Shown: positions 34,945 through 44,333, numbered from the stretch's first letter. The stretch is DNA of 64,000 nucleotides from an uncultured Selenomonadales bacterium (GCA_946407015.1 CAMJML010000007.1:1-64000); one strand, 5' to 3'. The notes: generated by a model not told the origin, from the sequence alone. Numbers and translations are program-made.

Positions 34945-35646
34945 TTAGCATTGCTTATACCTACAAGCTAAATTTGCGGCTGTAGGAACATTTGACCAAT
35001 TGTGTGTGAAAGTGGTCTATCACAGGCCCCTCAGAATCATACAATAGAACGCAGCTATATACAAGATAGCCTGTGTGTTCCGGTGAGATAAGGCGCGGAA
35101 GAACGGAGCATTACGGAACCGTTCGTAAAGATACAGGAAGCCTTGTTCGGATATGAAAAAGCGATGCGGCTTTCATATTGTAAGACAGGCCGCTGGCTGT
35201 TTTCCAGAAGCTTACTTTGCAGTTCTAAAATTATGGAATACATAATATTTTGTTACGAGCTTGCTGAAAAGTAGCAGGCCTAATAAGAGGATGCTCCAAA
35301 TAGTACCGCTCCATAAAATAATTGCAGTTACAAAGCATTTTTTGTTAAAATGTGAATAAGAAGATTGAATTTACTGATAATTTCTAGGGCTATTTTATTA
35401 TGACCATATAATAAAGGGGGGATTGATTATTTAAAAATGACTTATCTGCGGAGTGGTGAATTCATTCATGTCACATCATTCGAAATAGGATAAGATCTTG
35501 AATTGCTAAAATTTTTATACAGCCTCACTCCCAGGGTGTTTATCTGTTTGGACTAACGGATTGGTCATTTAACTTTTGGGGGTGGGGTTTTTTATGATTG
35601 CCGCCGCCGCACTCCAAAGATTGATGACAAAGTGGAGGGGAATTTT
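34945..35646. other. Long non-coding leader upstream of the hdr-flx operon
   Basis: About 700 bases with no supported gene. It contains a hairpin ATATGAAA/TTTCATAT (about 35150-35179), a TATAAT (35407-35412) followed by an orphan AAAGGGGGG with no ORF, and a Rex-like sequence TTGTTAA-N4-TGAATAA (35342-35359; imperfect). A late stem CTCACTCCCA (35524-35533) pairs with TGGGGGTGGG (35577-35586) with G-U pairs and is followed by TTTTTT, which resembles a terminator or attenuator 60 bases before hdrC. A minus-strand frame at 35055-35243 has no ribosome-binding site. Confidence 0.5.
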
Positions 35647-36216
35647 GTGGACATAATTGAGTTGTCTGCCGGCGGTACGCAGCATCAGGTTGAGATTGCG
35701 CGTCTGGCCAGCATAGCCGGTGTAGAATTAAGCAGTTGTTATCAATGCGGGAAATGTTCAGCAGGCTGCCCGGAGGGATTTGCCATGGATGAATCACCTC
35801 GCCGGATCATTCGCCTATTGCAGCTTGGTTTACTTAGTGAGGCGCTGCAGGCCCGTTCGATATGGCTTTGTGCGGCCTGTGACACTTGCAGCACCCGGTG
35901 TCCGAAGGGGGTTGACATTGCGGCTTTGATGGAGACCTTGCGTCAGGAAGCCAAGCGCAAAGCACTGATTCGTGATAAGAATATTCACTTATTTCATGAA
36001 CTCTTTTTGACCAATGTCAAATGGTTTGGCCGTTCTCCGGAAGTCATTCTAAGTGCTATGTACAATCTGATGTCAGGCAATCTGTTTCAGGATATGGATG
36101 CCGCAGCTCATTTGTTTAAAAGCGGCAAGGCTCATTTCCTGCCGCGAAGGATCAAGAATACGCAAGCGATTCGGCAAATCTTTCAGCGCTGTCTGGAAAA
36201 GGAGGAACCGCAATGA
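35647..36216 (+). CDS. hdrC: Heterodisulfide reductase-type subunit C (iron-sulfur)
   Basis: A 189-residue electron-transfer subunit with two [4Fe-4S] motifs: CYQCGKCSAGCP near residue 31 and CAACDTCSTRCPKG near 75. HdrC passes electrons from HdrA to the disulfide-reducing HdrB. GTG 35647 lies 6 bases after GGAGGGG and gives the conserved start; the GTG 15 bases upstream overlaps the ribosome-binding site. It is first in a seven-gene operon and overlaps hdrB by 4 bases. Confidence 0.92.
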   Translation: MDIIELSAGGTQHQVEIARLASIAGVELSSCYQCGKCSAGCPEGFAMDESPRRIIRLLQLGLLSEALQARSIWLCAACDTCSTRCPKGVDIAALMETLRQEAKRKALIRDKNIHLFHELFLTNVKWFGRSPEVILSAMYNLMSGNLFQDMDAAAHLFKSGKAHFLPRRIKNTQAIRQIFQRCLEKEEPQ

Positions 36217-37094
36217 AATATGCGTACTATCCTGGCTGTTCTTTAGATGCGACCGGCATAGAGTACGATATTGCCAATAAATTAGTAGCTCGAACACTGG
36301 GCATCGAGTTGGTCGAAATACCGGACTGGAATTGCTGTGGCGCGACTTCGGCCCATACGACCAATCACCTGCTGGCTTTGGCGTTGCCGGCCCGGAATTT
36401 AGCCATTGCTGAAGCTCATGGATTTGAACAGGTGGCCGTTCCATGTGCGGCTTGTTTTGCCCGCTGTAAAAAAACTGCTGCAGCCGTTCAGGCATCACCG
36501 GATCTGCAAGTGCAAATTAGCGAAGTGATCGGTATGACCTATGCAGCCAAAAGTGAAATCTTATCCTATTTAGATGTGATCGGTAAAAAAACAGGGCTGG
36601 ATCATATTAAAAAGCATGTTGTGCAGCCGCTGACAGGCTTGAAGATCGCGGCCTATTATGGCTGCCTGCTGGTACGCCCGGTTGATATTACGCAATCGGA
36701 TGATCCTGAAAACCCAATGGTCATGGACCGACTTCTTCAGGTGATCGGGGCCGAGCCCATTGCCTGGGATTATAAAACCGAATGCTGTGGGGCTAGCCAG
36801 GTCGTACCTGTGCCGCAACTGGGCAAAAAATTGATTCATGATATTTTAAAAAATGCGGCTTCCTATGGTGCCGATGCTATTGCGACAGCCTGTCCGCTCT
36901 GCATGCTGAATCTTGACATGCGGCAAAAACAAATCAATGCAATGTTTGGAACTCAGTTCCATATCCCGGTCTTTCACTTTACCGAGCTTATGGCTTTGAG
37001 TTTTGGCTATAGCGCTCAGGATTTTGGCTTGGCCAAACATTTTGAGTCAGCTGAAAGCTTGCTGGAGCGGATGATAGGGGGAAAAGGAGCATGA
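36213..37094 (+). CDS. hdrB: Heterodisulfide reductase-type subunit B (CCG domains)
   Basis: A 293-residue protein with two cysteine-rich CCG domains. The first runs from YYPGCSLDATG to WNCCGATSAH and VPCAACFARCKK. The second runs from YYGCLLVRP to ECCGASQVVP and ATACPLCMLNL. In methanogen HdrB these bind noncubane [4Fe-4S] clusters that reduce the heterodisulfide. In bacteria the disulfide partner is unknown or DsrC-like, and no DsrC gene is present here. ATGA overlaps join it to hdrC and hdrA. Confidence 0.93.
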   Translation: MKYAYYPGCSLDATGIEYDIANKLVARTLGIELVEIPDWNCCGATSAHTTNHLLALALPARNLAIAEAHGFEQVAVPCAACFARCKKTAAAVQASPDLQVQISEVIGMTYAAKSEILSYLDVIGKKTGLDHIKKHVVQPLTGLKIAAYYGCLLVRPVDITQSDDPENPMVMDRLLQVIGAEPIAWDYKTECCGASQVVPVPQLGKKLIHDILKNAASYGADAIATACPLCMLNLDMRQKQINAMFGTQFHIPVFHFTELMALSFGYSAQDFGLAKHFESAESLLERMIGGKGA

Positions 37095-39073
37095 GGCGGA
37101 TCGGCGTCTTTATTTGCCACTGCGGCAGTAATATTGCCGCAACCGTGGATTGTGCCAAGGTTGCGGAAGCAGCCAGGGGGTTTCCAGGAGTAGTCTATTC
37201 AGCGGATTACAAATATATGTGTTCGGAACCGGGGCAGGAATTTATCAAAGCTGCGATCGCTCAGGAGGATTTGAATGCCATTGTTGTCGCTTCCTGCACT
37301 CCCAGAATGCACGAACTTACTTTTCGTAAAACACTGGCTAACGGGGGGCTTAATCCCTATCTGTTTGAAATGGCCAATTTAAGAGAGCAATGCTCATGGG
37401 TTCATACCGATAAAGAAAAAGCGACGGTTAAAGCGATCGATCTGGTCAAAATGGCGGCAGCCAAAGCTAATAAGAACGAAGAGCTGACCTCTTCCACGAT
37501 GCCGGTTCATAAAAAAGCTTTGGTGATTGGAGCTGGCATTGCCGGCATGCAGGCTGCTTTGGACATTGCGGATGCCGGGCATCAAGTTGTTCTTGTGGAG
37601 CGGGAGCCAACCATTGGCGGTAAAATGCCGATGCTGGACAAAACCTTTCCGACTATGGATTGCTCAGCTTGCATTAGTACTCCAAAAATGGTCGAAGTGG
37701 CTCAGCATCCTAATATTGAATTATTGGCTTATGCCGAAGTTACCGAAGTGAAGGGCTTCATTGGCAGTTTTACCGTCCAGATTCGTCAGAAAGCCAAATA
37801 TGTCGATCATGACAAATGTACGGGCTGCGGCTTGTGTGAAACAAAGTGTCCAAGTAAAGTTCCAAACGAATACGACTTGGGTTTGGGGCAAAGGGCTTGT
37901 ATTTATAAACCTTTCGCTCAGGCAGTTCCCAATAAACCGGTGATTGACCCGCTTCATTGCCGTAAACTGGTTGACAATAAATGCGGCCTCTGCGCCAAAG
38001 TTTGTCCCACCGGAGCCGTGAATTACCAGGATGCCGAGCGGCTGTTTACCGATACGTTCGGTGCGATCGTGATGGCTACCGGTTACGATTTGTACCCTTG
38101 GGAGGAGATTTATGGTGAATATGGCTATGGCCGGTTTCCAGATGTGATTACCGGCTTACAGTTTGAACGAATGGTGAATGCATCCGGTCCTACTGGCGGC
38201 AAGCTTAAACGGCCTTCTGACGGTCAGGAGCCTAAAAGCGTGGTTTTTATCAAGTGTGTAGGGTCTCGGGAACCAGCCAAGGCGAAAGGTTATTGCTCCA
38301 GAGCCTGCTGTATGTATACCGCCAAACATGCCCACCAGGTGCTGGATAAAATTCCGGATGCAGCTGTTTATGTATTTTATATGGATGTACGTGCAGCAGG
38401 AAAAGCCTACGATGAATTTTATGAGGCAACCTTGAAAGATGGGGCCGTTTATTTGCGCGGAAGGGTATCCAAAATTTATCAGGAAGGCAGCAAACTTATC
38501 GTCAAAGGAGAGGATTCCCTGTTGGGCAGACCGGTTCAGGTTACCGCTGATTTGGTTGTTCTGGCTACAGCCATGATTCCGAGTCAAGGCTCACGCGAGC
38601 TGGCACAAACGGTTGGATTTTTGCCCGACTTGGATGGCTGGTATCAGGAAGCACATCCTAAGCTTCGTCCGGTGGAGACGCCAACTGCCGGAGTGTTTTT
38701 AGCTGGTGCCTGTCAGGGACCAAAGGATATACCGGATACTGTCGCTCAGGCCGGTGCGGCAGCAGCTAAAGTTTGCGGCTTACTGAGTAAAAGTCAGTTG
38801 GAGACCAATCCAATGACGGCCAGAAGCAATCCGGCTATATGTTCAGGCTGTGGTTTGTGTGTGGCCGTATGTCCCTATAAGGCCATACAACTGATTAGCT
38901 TGGCGGATCGTGACAGGTATGGAAAAAGAATCAACCGAACGGTTGCCGATGTGAATCATGGACTATGTCAAGGGTGTGGGGCCTGTACGGTTACCTGCCG
39001 ATCCGGAGCCATTGATCTGCAAGGATTTAAGAATAATCAAATTCTTGAGGAGGTGGATGCCCTATGGCGTTGA
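37091..39073 (+). CDS. hdrA: Heterodisulfide reductase-type subunit A (FAD, bifurcating core)
   Basis: A 660-residue flavoprotein. The N-terminal domain starts RIGVFICHCGSNIAATVD, with a cluster Cys set including CSEPGQ and ASCTPRMHE. The FAD-binding GAGIAGMQAALDIADAG lies near residue 141, followed by GGKMPMLDKTFPTMDCSACI. Ferredoxin-type clusters are CTGCGLCETKCP, CGLCAKVCPTG and a C-terminal pair CSGCGLCVAVCP and CQGCGACTVTCRSG. HdrA holds the FAD that bifurcates electrons between ferredoxin and the HdrBC branch. It is full length and overlaps flxD by 10 bases. Confidence 0.95.
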   Translation: MRRIGVFICHCGSNIAATVDCAKVAEAARGFPGVVYSADYKYMCSEPGQEFIKAAIAQEDLNAIVVASCTPRMHELTFRKTLANGGLNPYLFEMANLREQCSWVHTDKEKATVKAIDLVKMAAAKANKNEELTSSTMPVHKKALVIGAGIAGMQAALDIADAGHQVVLVEREPTIGGKMPMLDKTFPTMDCSACISTPKMVEVAQHPNIELLAYAEVTEVKGFIGSFTVQIRQKAKYVDHDKCTGCGLCETKCPSKVPNEYDLGLGQRACIYKPFAQAVPNKPVIDPLHCRKLVDNKCGLCAKVCPTGAVNYQDAERLFTDTFGAIVMATGYDLYPWEEIYGEYGYGRFPDVITGLQFERMVNASGPTGGKLKRPSDGQEPKSVVFIKCVGSREPAKAKGYCSRACCMYTAKHAHQVLDKIPDAAVYVFYMDVRAAGKAYDEFYEATLKDGAVYLRGRVSKIYQEGSKLIVKGEDSLLGRPVQVTADLVVLATAMIPSQGSRELAQTVGFLPDLDGWYQEAHPKLRPVETPTAGVFLAGACQGPKDIPDTVAQAGAAAAKVCGLLSKSQLETNPMTARSNPAICSGCGLCVAVCPYKAIQLISLADRDRYGKRINRTVADVNHGLCQGCGACTVTCRSGAIDLQGFKNNQILEEVDALWR

Positions 39074-39498
39074 TGACAGAAGCAAACTGGGAACCCAAGG
39101 TGCTGGCCTTTTGCTGTAATTGGTGTTCTTATTCTGGTGCTGATTTGGTTGGGTTAAATCGCATGAAGTATCCCGAAAATGTCAGAATTGTGCGCGTTCC
39201 CTGTTCAGCTCGGGTCAATCCCCAATTTATTATCCGGGCCTTTCAACGGGGGGCTGACGGTGTATTGGTCGCCGGCTGTCACCCCGGTGATTGCCATTAT
39301 TCGACCGGCAATTATTATACCCGGCGCCGGTTTTTAGTCATGAAACGTTTGTTGGAGTTTATTGGTATTGAGTCACAGCGGTTTCAGGCCCGCTGGATTT
39401 CAGGAGCGGAAGCCGTTAAATTTCGCGATACGGTTACTAAACTCTGTGAAGATATTAAAGCTTTGGGACCACAGCGGAAGTTGAGGGATCAGAAATGA
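39064..39498 (+). CDS. flxD: MvhD/FlxD-type iron-sulfur subunit
   Basis: A 144-residue [2Fe-2S] subunit of the MvhD family with FCCNWCSYSGADL, VPCSARVNP and GCHPGDCHYSTGNYY. In methanogens MvhD connects hydrogenase to HdrA. Here no hydrogenase follows; instead three flx-type genes do, so it is called FlxD/FloxD. ATG 39064 follows GAGGAGG inside hdrA. It overlaps flxC by 4 bases. Confidence 0.88.
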   Translation: MALMTEANWEPKVLAFCCNWCSYSGADLVGLNRMKYPENVRIVRVPCSARVNPQFIIRAFQRGADGVLVAGCHPGDCHYSTGNYYTRRRFLVMKRLLEFIGIESQRFQARWISGAEAVKFRDTVTKLCEDIKALGPQRKLRDQK

Positions 39499-40352
39499 AT
39501 GCTATTCAGATTAAAATGCGTGAAGTTGCGGGTCAACTCCTCAGCCTAGGGGAAGTGGACAGGGTGATTGGCTGGGAAAAAGGACGGTTTGCTCATCAGT
39601 CGCCACCGGCTTTTATTACGGACGAAACCAAGGTGGAACGGTTAATCTGGGATGAATATTGCCTGACAGGCACTGCCAAGTACTTGCTGGATGATCCCTA
39701 TCGGGCCGGTAAAACCGGTCTGTTCGCCCGTGGCTGTGATGCCAGGGCCATCAACCGCCTTATTCAGGACGGCCAGGTCAAAAGGGAGAATATCGTAATT
39801 ATCGGCATTTGCTGTACTGGCATGAGTGATTCGGTCAGCAGGCAAATGGCTGCTAAGTGCTGTGACTGCACCCATCCGACGCCTGTTGTTTATGATCTGA
39901 TGATCGGCGAGCCTGTTAAGCCGGTTGCCAAGCCGGAACGGTTTAAAGCGGTGGCGGAATTGGAACAAAAGGCGGCACAAGAGAAATCCGAATACTGGAC
40001 CCGGCAGTTTGCCAAGTGTATTCGCTGTTATGCCTGCCGTAATATTTGTCCTGCCTGTAACTGCCGGGAGTGTTTTGCCGATCAGTATCGAGTAGGCTGG
40101 CTGGGAAAGCAACATCATACGGCTGAGAATCAGGTGTTTGGTTTGACCAGAGCTTACCACATTGCGGACCGGTGTATAGAATGTGGTGAATGTGCACGCG
40201 TTTGTCCAGTCGGTATTCCACTAATGGAACTGAACCGCAAACTGATTAAAGACATTCAGCAGCTATTTGGCGATTATCATGCCGGTGTCGACAGTGAGAC
40301 GGCGCCGCCGCTGGGCCGCTACAGCTTGGACGATATGGAAGAATTTATGTAA
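39495..40352 (+). CDS. flxC: FlxC-like 4Fe-4S protein
   Basis: A 285-residue protein. The N-terminal half resembles F420-hydrogenase/dehydrogenase beta-subunit-like proteins with GLFARGCDARAINRL and GICCTGM. A central CCDCTHP is followed by two ferredoxin-type sites, CIRCYACRNICPACNCREC and CIECGECARVCPVG. By position and content it matches FlxC (FloxC) of the NAD(P)H-oxidising Flx module. Symbol confidence is moderate because the Flx subunits B and C are both Fe-S proteins. Confidence 0.75.
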   Translation: MNAIQIKMREVAGQLLSLGEVDRVIGWEKGRFAHQSPPAFITDETKVERLIWDEYCLTGTAKYLLDDPYRAGKTGLFARGCDARAINRLIQDGQVKRENIVIIGICCTGMSDSVSRQMAAKCCDCTHPTPVVYDLMIGEPVKPVAKPERFKAVAELEQKAAQEKSEYWTRQFAKCIRCYACRNICPACNCRECFADQYRVGWLGKQHHTAENQVFGLTRAYHIADRCIECGECARVCPVGIPLMELNRKLIKDIQQLFGDYHAGVDSETAPPLGRYSLDDMEEFM

Positions 40353-40366
40353 AGGAGGTGGTCAGG

Positions 40367-41368
40367 ATGCATATCTTAGCCAAGGCCAACCTAATTGAGG
40401 CTATTGAACGTTTGGTGAAAGAGTTCAAAGTACTGGTTCCCATGCAATATGACGGGGTCAGCCGGTTTTCGGTTTGGGGCAGTCATGGGATGCAGGCTTT
40501 TAACGCCTCCAATACGTTGCTGCCGCCGAAAGACAGTTTATTTCCCCGCACTGAAACGCTTTACGCCTATCAGGTAGCCAATCAGGAAATTACCGGGGTC
40601 ACCGTGCGGGATCAAGCTGAGCATCAAATCATTTTTGGTATCCGGCCCTGCGATATGCAAAGCATTCATTGCCTGGATGATGTGTTTCTAACCAAGGGAT
40701 ATGCCGATTCCTATTATCATAGTAAGAGGGAAAAGCTGCTGACCGTTTGTATTGGCTGCACGAAGTCCGAGCCTACTTGCTTTTGTGAATCAATGGGAAT
40801 CAATCCGGCCGGTCATTCCGGTGCGGATATTCAAATGAATGATCTGGGAAGCGGGTATCGTGTAGTGGCGCAAAGTCAGAGCGGGCAAGAGATTGTTGAA
40901 AAGTGGAAGGACTTATTGAGTCAGGGTCAGGAAGAAGTCGTGGCCGCATCTTGTACACTGAAAGTGGATATGAATGGGGTGCCGGAAATGTTGGCTACCC
41001 TGTTTGAACATTCGCTCTGGCAGGAAGTCAGCCGAAAGTGTATCGGCTGTGGTACTTGCACCTATTTGTGCCCAACCTGTCATTGTTTTGATATGGATAT
41101 TCAAAATCAGGGAAATCAAGGAACTCGTTTTCGCTGCTGGGATTCCTGCATGTTTTCTGATTACAGCCGGATGGCTGGAGGGCATGATCCAAGGCCTAGC
41201 AAAAGTGAGCGGCTGCGCAATCGTTTTTTACATAAATTGCAGTTTTTTTCGGAACGATATGGCAAATCCCTTTGTGTGGGTTGTGGCCGTTGCTTGATCA
41301 AGTGTCCGGTCCATGTTGATATTACCTTATTGATTGATCAAGTCAGGAAGGAGGCCGCTCATGTCTGA
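40367..41368 (+). CDS. flxB: FlxB-like 4Fe-4S dicluster protein
   Basis: A 333-residue protein related to the beta subunit of sulfhydrogenases (HydB type). It has FGIRPCDMQSIHCLD, CIGCTKSEPTCFC, then two clusters in CIGCGTCTYLCPTCHCFD and CVGCGRCLIKCPVHVD. It passes electrons between the flavin subunit FlxA and the rest of the complex. AAAGGAGG at 40351-40358 places the start at ATG 40367 rather than at GTG 40358. It overlaps flxA by 8 bases. Confidence 0.82.
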   Translation: MHILAKANLIEAIERLVKEFKVLVPMQYDGVSRFSVWGSHGMQAFNASNTLLPPKDSLFPRTETLYAYQVANQEITGVTVRDQAEHQIIFGIRPCDMQSIHCLDDVFLTKGYADSYYHSKREKLLTVCIGCTKSEPTCFCESMGINPAGHSGADIQMNDLGSGYRVVAQSQSGQEIVEKWKDLLSQGQEEVVAASCTLKVDMNGVPEMLATLFEHSLWQEVSRKCIGCGTCTYLCPTCHCFDMDIQNQGNQGTRFRCWDSCMFSDYSRMAGGHDPRPSKSERLRNRFLHKLQFFSERYGKSLCVGCGRCLIKCPVHVDITLLIDQVRKEAAHV

Positions 41369-42194
41369 CAACTGTTATGCAAATGAACTTGTCCCGGCGA
41401 TTGCCAAAGTTTTTAAAATAGTTGACGAGACGCCTGACATTAAAACGTTCTTTGTCAGCCTGCCGGATGGCACCAAGCCTTTTACTCCGCAACCCGGACA
41501 ACTTGGAATGGTATCCCTGCTGCATATTGGTGAAGCCATGTTTTCGGTTACGGCGCAGGGAGAAACCCATCTGGAATTTGCTATTAAAAAATGCGGTTTA
41601 CTAACCGATGCCCTTCATGAAATTAAGCCAGGACAAATGATTGGAGTACGCGGTCCTTATGGCAATGGCTTTCCGATTGAACGCTGCCTGGGAAAAGATC
41701 TGCTATTTATCGGGGGCGGTATTGGTTTGGCTCCGGTACGTTCGCTGATTACCTATTGCCTGGGACAGCGAGACGATTTTGGAACACTCGATATTATCTA
41801 TGGAGCGCGGTCAATAGCCGATCTTTGCTTTAAAGAGGATTTATTTTCAAATTGGCCCCGGCATGAACGCACGAAAGTCCATGTTACCGTGGATCAGGGC
41901 GATCCGGACTGTTCCTGTCATATTGGCTTTGTACCGGCATTTCTGGAAAAAATCAATCCCGATCCACAAGACAAGATGGTTATTTTATGTGGACCACCCA
42001 TTATGATTAAATTTTGCCTTGAGGTGTTGACGAAAATAGGGTATCAGGACGAGCAAATCATTACGACTTTGGAAATGCGGATGAAATGCGGGATTGGGAA
42101 ATGCGGCCGCTGTAATATCGGCAGTAAGTTTGTTTGTCTGGATGGCCCGGTATTTTCTATGGCCGACTTGAAAAATCTCCCGGGCGAATTTTAG
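41361..42194 (+). CDS. flxA: FlxA-like FAD/NAD(P)H-binding oxidoreductase
   Basis: A 277-residue protein of the sulfhydrogenase gamma/dihydroorotate dehydrogenase electron-transfer family. An FAD domain includes PGQLGMVSL and GVRGPYGNGFP, an NAD(P)-binding domain has LLFIGGGIGLAPVRSLI and VILCGPPIMIKF, and a C-terminal [2Fe-2S] site has MKCGIGKCGRCNIG. It is the likely NAD(P)H entry or exit point of the Hdr-Flx complex. ATG 41361 follows AGGAAGGAGG. It is the last gene of the operon. Confidence 0.85.
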   Translation: MSDNCYANELVPAIAKVFKIVDETPDIKTFFVSLPDGTKPFTPQPGQLGMVSLLHIGEAMFSVTAQGETHLEFAIKKCGLLTDALHEIKPGQMIGVRGPYGNGFPIERCLGKDLLFIGGGIGLAPVRSLITYCLGQRDDFGTLDIIYGARSIADLCFKEDLFSNWPRHERTKVHVTVDQGDPDCSCHIGFVPAFLEKINPDPQDKMVILCGPPIMIKFCLEVLTKIGYQDEQIITTLEMRMKCGIGKCGRCNIGSKFVCLDGPVFSMADLKNLPGEF

Positions 42195-42268
42195 TCAATG
42201 ACTGGAACAAGCTGCGATATTTTGGGATTGATGTAAAATTTTAGCAGGGTTTTGCTTTGAGAATACCG

Positions 42269-42314
42269 AAATACTCATGAGTTACTATTTGTAAGTCGTG
42301 AGTATTTATTTTTT
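42269..42314 (+). terminator. Terminator after flxA
   Basis: AAATACTCATGA (42269-42280) pairs with TCGTGAGTATTT (42296-42307) with one G-U pair, followed by ATTTTTT. Confidence 0.85.
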
Positions 42315-42415
42315 AGAGACTTCACTGCACGAAAGGTATAGAACTGCTATTTCTCCATGAGAGTTGGGATTCGTATTTCTTCTTTAGTGAGTGAATAGCC
42401 GAATGCAAATATCTG

Positions 42416-43888
42416 ATGAAAGACAGTGATATAATGAACGAGTTTACTCTGATGACTAGACTAAACATCAAAATTGTCTGCATCATATCATTGTTTATGC
42501 TGATTCTTATGACTTACGGACAATGGGTGGCTTTTCAGGAAAGGGAAAATGAATATGCGATTCAGCTTTCAACGATTACTGATTTTTTGATTCGAAAAAT
42601 TCCTGCTGATCAATTTACAGCCCTGATGCAAGAGCAGGCGATTACAGAAAGAAATATAAAAAAACAGCTACCTTCCGCCAACCAGAAGCTTCAGCCCGAG
42701 TTAGAACATTTAATATTAGTTCCGCAAATGATCAAATATGGATTTTATGCTCAAGATTTTCAACGAATCGTAGCACTTGGACCTGAACTGGACCGCTCTT
42801 TACTGACCGGTGTTGATCCTGCATTATTTCGAGAGCTTTTTGCTACCGATGTTCCCAAACTGGGTGTGCAGAAAAACTCTGTTATCTGGTATGGGGCAAC
42901 TACTCTATACCATGTCCGTCCGATCTATGCGAATGGTCAAATTGTGGGTTATGCTTTCGCCTGTCTAAACCTTGAAGGCACTCGAACAGAGCTGTTATCA
43001 AAAGCGATGCAGACCATTGCAGTAGGATTTTTTATTTTAATTGTAGTGATCATGCTTTTTCAGGAAGCTTTTATTCAATTTAAACGGGAACTGGAATTGT
43101 TTGCTGAAGCCATTGTAAAAGGCCGGGCTAGACAATTTGAAAGCAAAATACCGGAACTAACCCCGATACTTCAGTATATCAGCGATCAGACCGAGAATAT
43201 GACCCGGCTTGACCGTTTGAATATTGTTGGTGAAATGGCGGCAAGTATCGGACATGAAGTGCGTAATCCGATGACAACTGTTCGGGGATTTTTACAATAC
43301 CTGAGTAAAAAGAAAGAATTTAAAAATGCTCATGAGCACTTTGATCTCATGATTAGTGAAATGGACCGGGCTAACCAAATTATTTCAGAATTTTTGTCAT
43401 TGGCTAAAAATAAGTCGATGGATTTTCAAGATCGTGATTTAAATCAGATTATTACTGACATTGTTCCGCTCCTGCAATCCGATGCGCTGCGTTCATGCTG
43501 CCATATTGAACTTGATCTCAATCCTATTCCGCTGGTTCGGGCGGATGCAAACAGTATGCGTCAACTCATTCTTAATCTGGTGAGAAATGGCATAGAGGCT
43601 ATGACGCATGGGGGAACGTTAAGAATTCATACAACACAGCATAAAAATACTGTTTTGTTGGTCATACAGGATCAAGGCTCAGGCATTTCCGCAGAGGTTT
43701 TAGATAAGCTGGGGACACCTTTTTTAACAACGAAGGAGAATGGCATTGGAATTGGTTTGGCGGTCTGTTATCGTATTGTACACCGACATGCAGGTACCAT
43801 TGAAGTGGACAGTAAAACGGATCAGGGCACAACTTTTACTATCAGATTGAACTGCTGCGATGGTGTGACGCAGAAAGATAAGGAGTAA
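42416..43888 (+). CDS. Sensor histidine kinase (sporulation-kinase/NtrB-like)
   Basis: A ~490-residue membrane kinase: membrane segment ~20-40, extracellular region to ~195, second membrane segment ~200-220, HisKA domain with GEMAASIGHEVRNPMTTVRGFLQ (phospho-His), and an HATPase domain with LILNLVRNGIEAM and GIGIGLAVC. The HisKA sequence is typical of Spo0A-phosphorelay and NtrB-like kinases. No response regulator is adjacent. The next gene starts 5 bases downstream, so it may belong to the tricarboxylate transporter operon and sense its substrate. The exact start is unclear (ATG 42416 or 42434; no strong ribosome-binding site). Confidence 0.85.
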   Translation: MKDSDIMNEFTLMTRLNIKIVCIISLFMLILMTYGQWVAFQERENEYAIQLSTITDFLIRKIPADQFTALMQEQAITERNIKKQLPSANQKLQPELEHLILVPQMIKYGFYAQDFQRIVALGPELDRSLLTGVDPALFRELFATDVPKLGVQKNSVIWYGATTLYHVRPIYANGQIVGYAFACLNLEGTRTELLSKAMQTIAVGFFILIVVIMLFQEAFIQFKRELELFAEAIVKGRARQFESKIPELTPILQYISDQTENMTRLDRLNIVGEMAASIGHEVRNPMTTVRGFLQYLSKKKEFKNAHEHFDLMISEMDRANQIISEFLSLAKNKSMDFQDRDLNQIITDIVPLLQSDALRSCCHIELDLNPIPLVRADANSMRQLILNLVRNGIEAMTHGGTLRIHTTQHKNTVLLVIQDQGSGISAEVLDKLGTPFLTTKENGIGIGLAVCYRIVHRHAGTIEVDSKTDQGTTFTIRLNCCDGVTQKDKE

Positions 43889-43892
43889 TCGG

Positions 43893-44315
43893 ATGATGCT
43901 TGAAAGAATTGCAACCTGCTTTTTTCTGGGTGTTAGTCTTTTCTATTTGTTTTTTGCACAAGAACTATCTTTTGGGATGATTGCCGCTCCAAAGGCTGGA
44001 TTTTTACCCATTTTGGCCGGGACTGCAGCATGTGTTTTAACAGTGGCTGTTTGGGTTTCTCGAAAATCAAAAGAGCTGACTGCTGGAATAACCGGTATAT
44101 ATTGGCGTAAGCTCTTTTTTATCATCCTTGGCCTGATTTTTTATATTATTTTTTTACAGATCGTTGGGTATATTGCAGCAACCGTCATGTTCTTGTTTTA
44201 TTTATTTAAAGTGACCGATACCGTCGGATGGCTTGCTCCGGGAGTTCTATCAACAACTGTAGCGATTAGTTTTTTTATCGTCTTCGTAAAGCTTTTGGGC
44301 GTTATTTTGCCGTAG
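43893..44315 (+). CDS. tctB: Tripartite tricarboxylate transporter small membrane subunit
   Basis: A 140-residue protein with four predicted membrane segments. It has the TctB layout: a hydrophobic start, PKAGFLPILAGTAACVL, a charged loop and two closing helices. It has little sequence conservation, as usual for TctB, but its place directly before tctA supports the call. It is preceded 5 bases upstream by the histidine kinase stop. Confidence 0.85.
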   Translation: MMLERIATCFFLGVSLFYLFFAQELSFGMIAAPKAGFLPILAGTAACVLTVAVWVSRKSKELTAGITGIYWRKLFFIILGLIFYIIFLQIVGYIAATVMFLFYLFKVTDTVGWLAPGVLSTTVAISFFIVFVKLLGVILP

Positions 44316-44333
44316 GTTGGGGGGAGCTATTCC

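Noticed and set aside
35055-35243. Minus-strand 62-codon ORF in the hdr leader
   Set aside because: No ribosome-binding site, no recognisable motif, and it overlaps a hairpin-rich region.
34945-35646. Possible tRNA-Sec (selC) or other tRNA near selD
   Set aside because: No TTCGA-type T-loop, no TCA anticodon context and no acceptor stem could be found.
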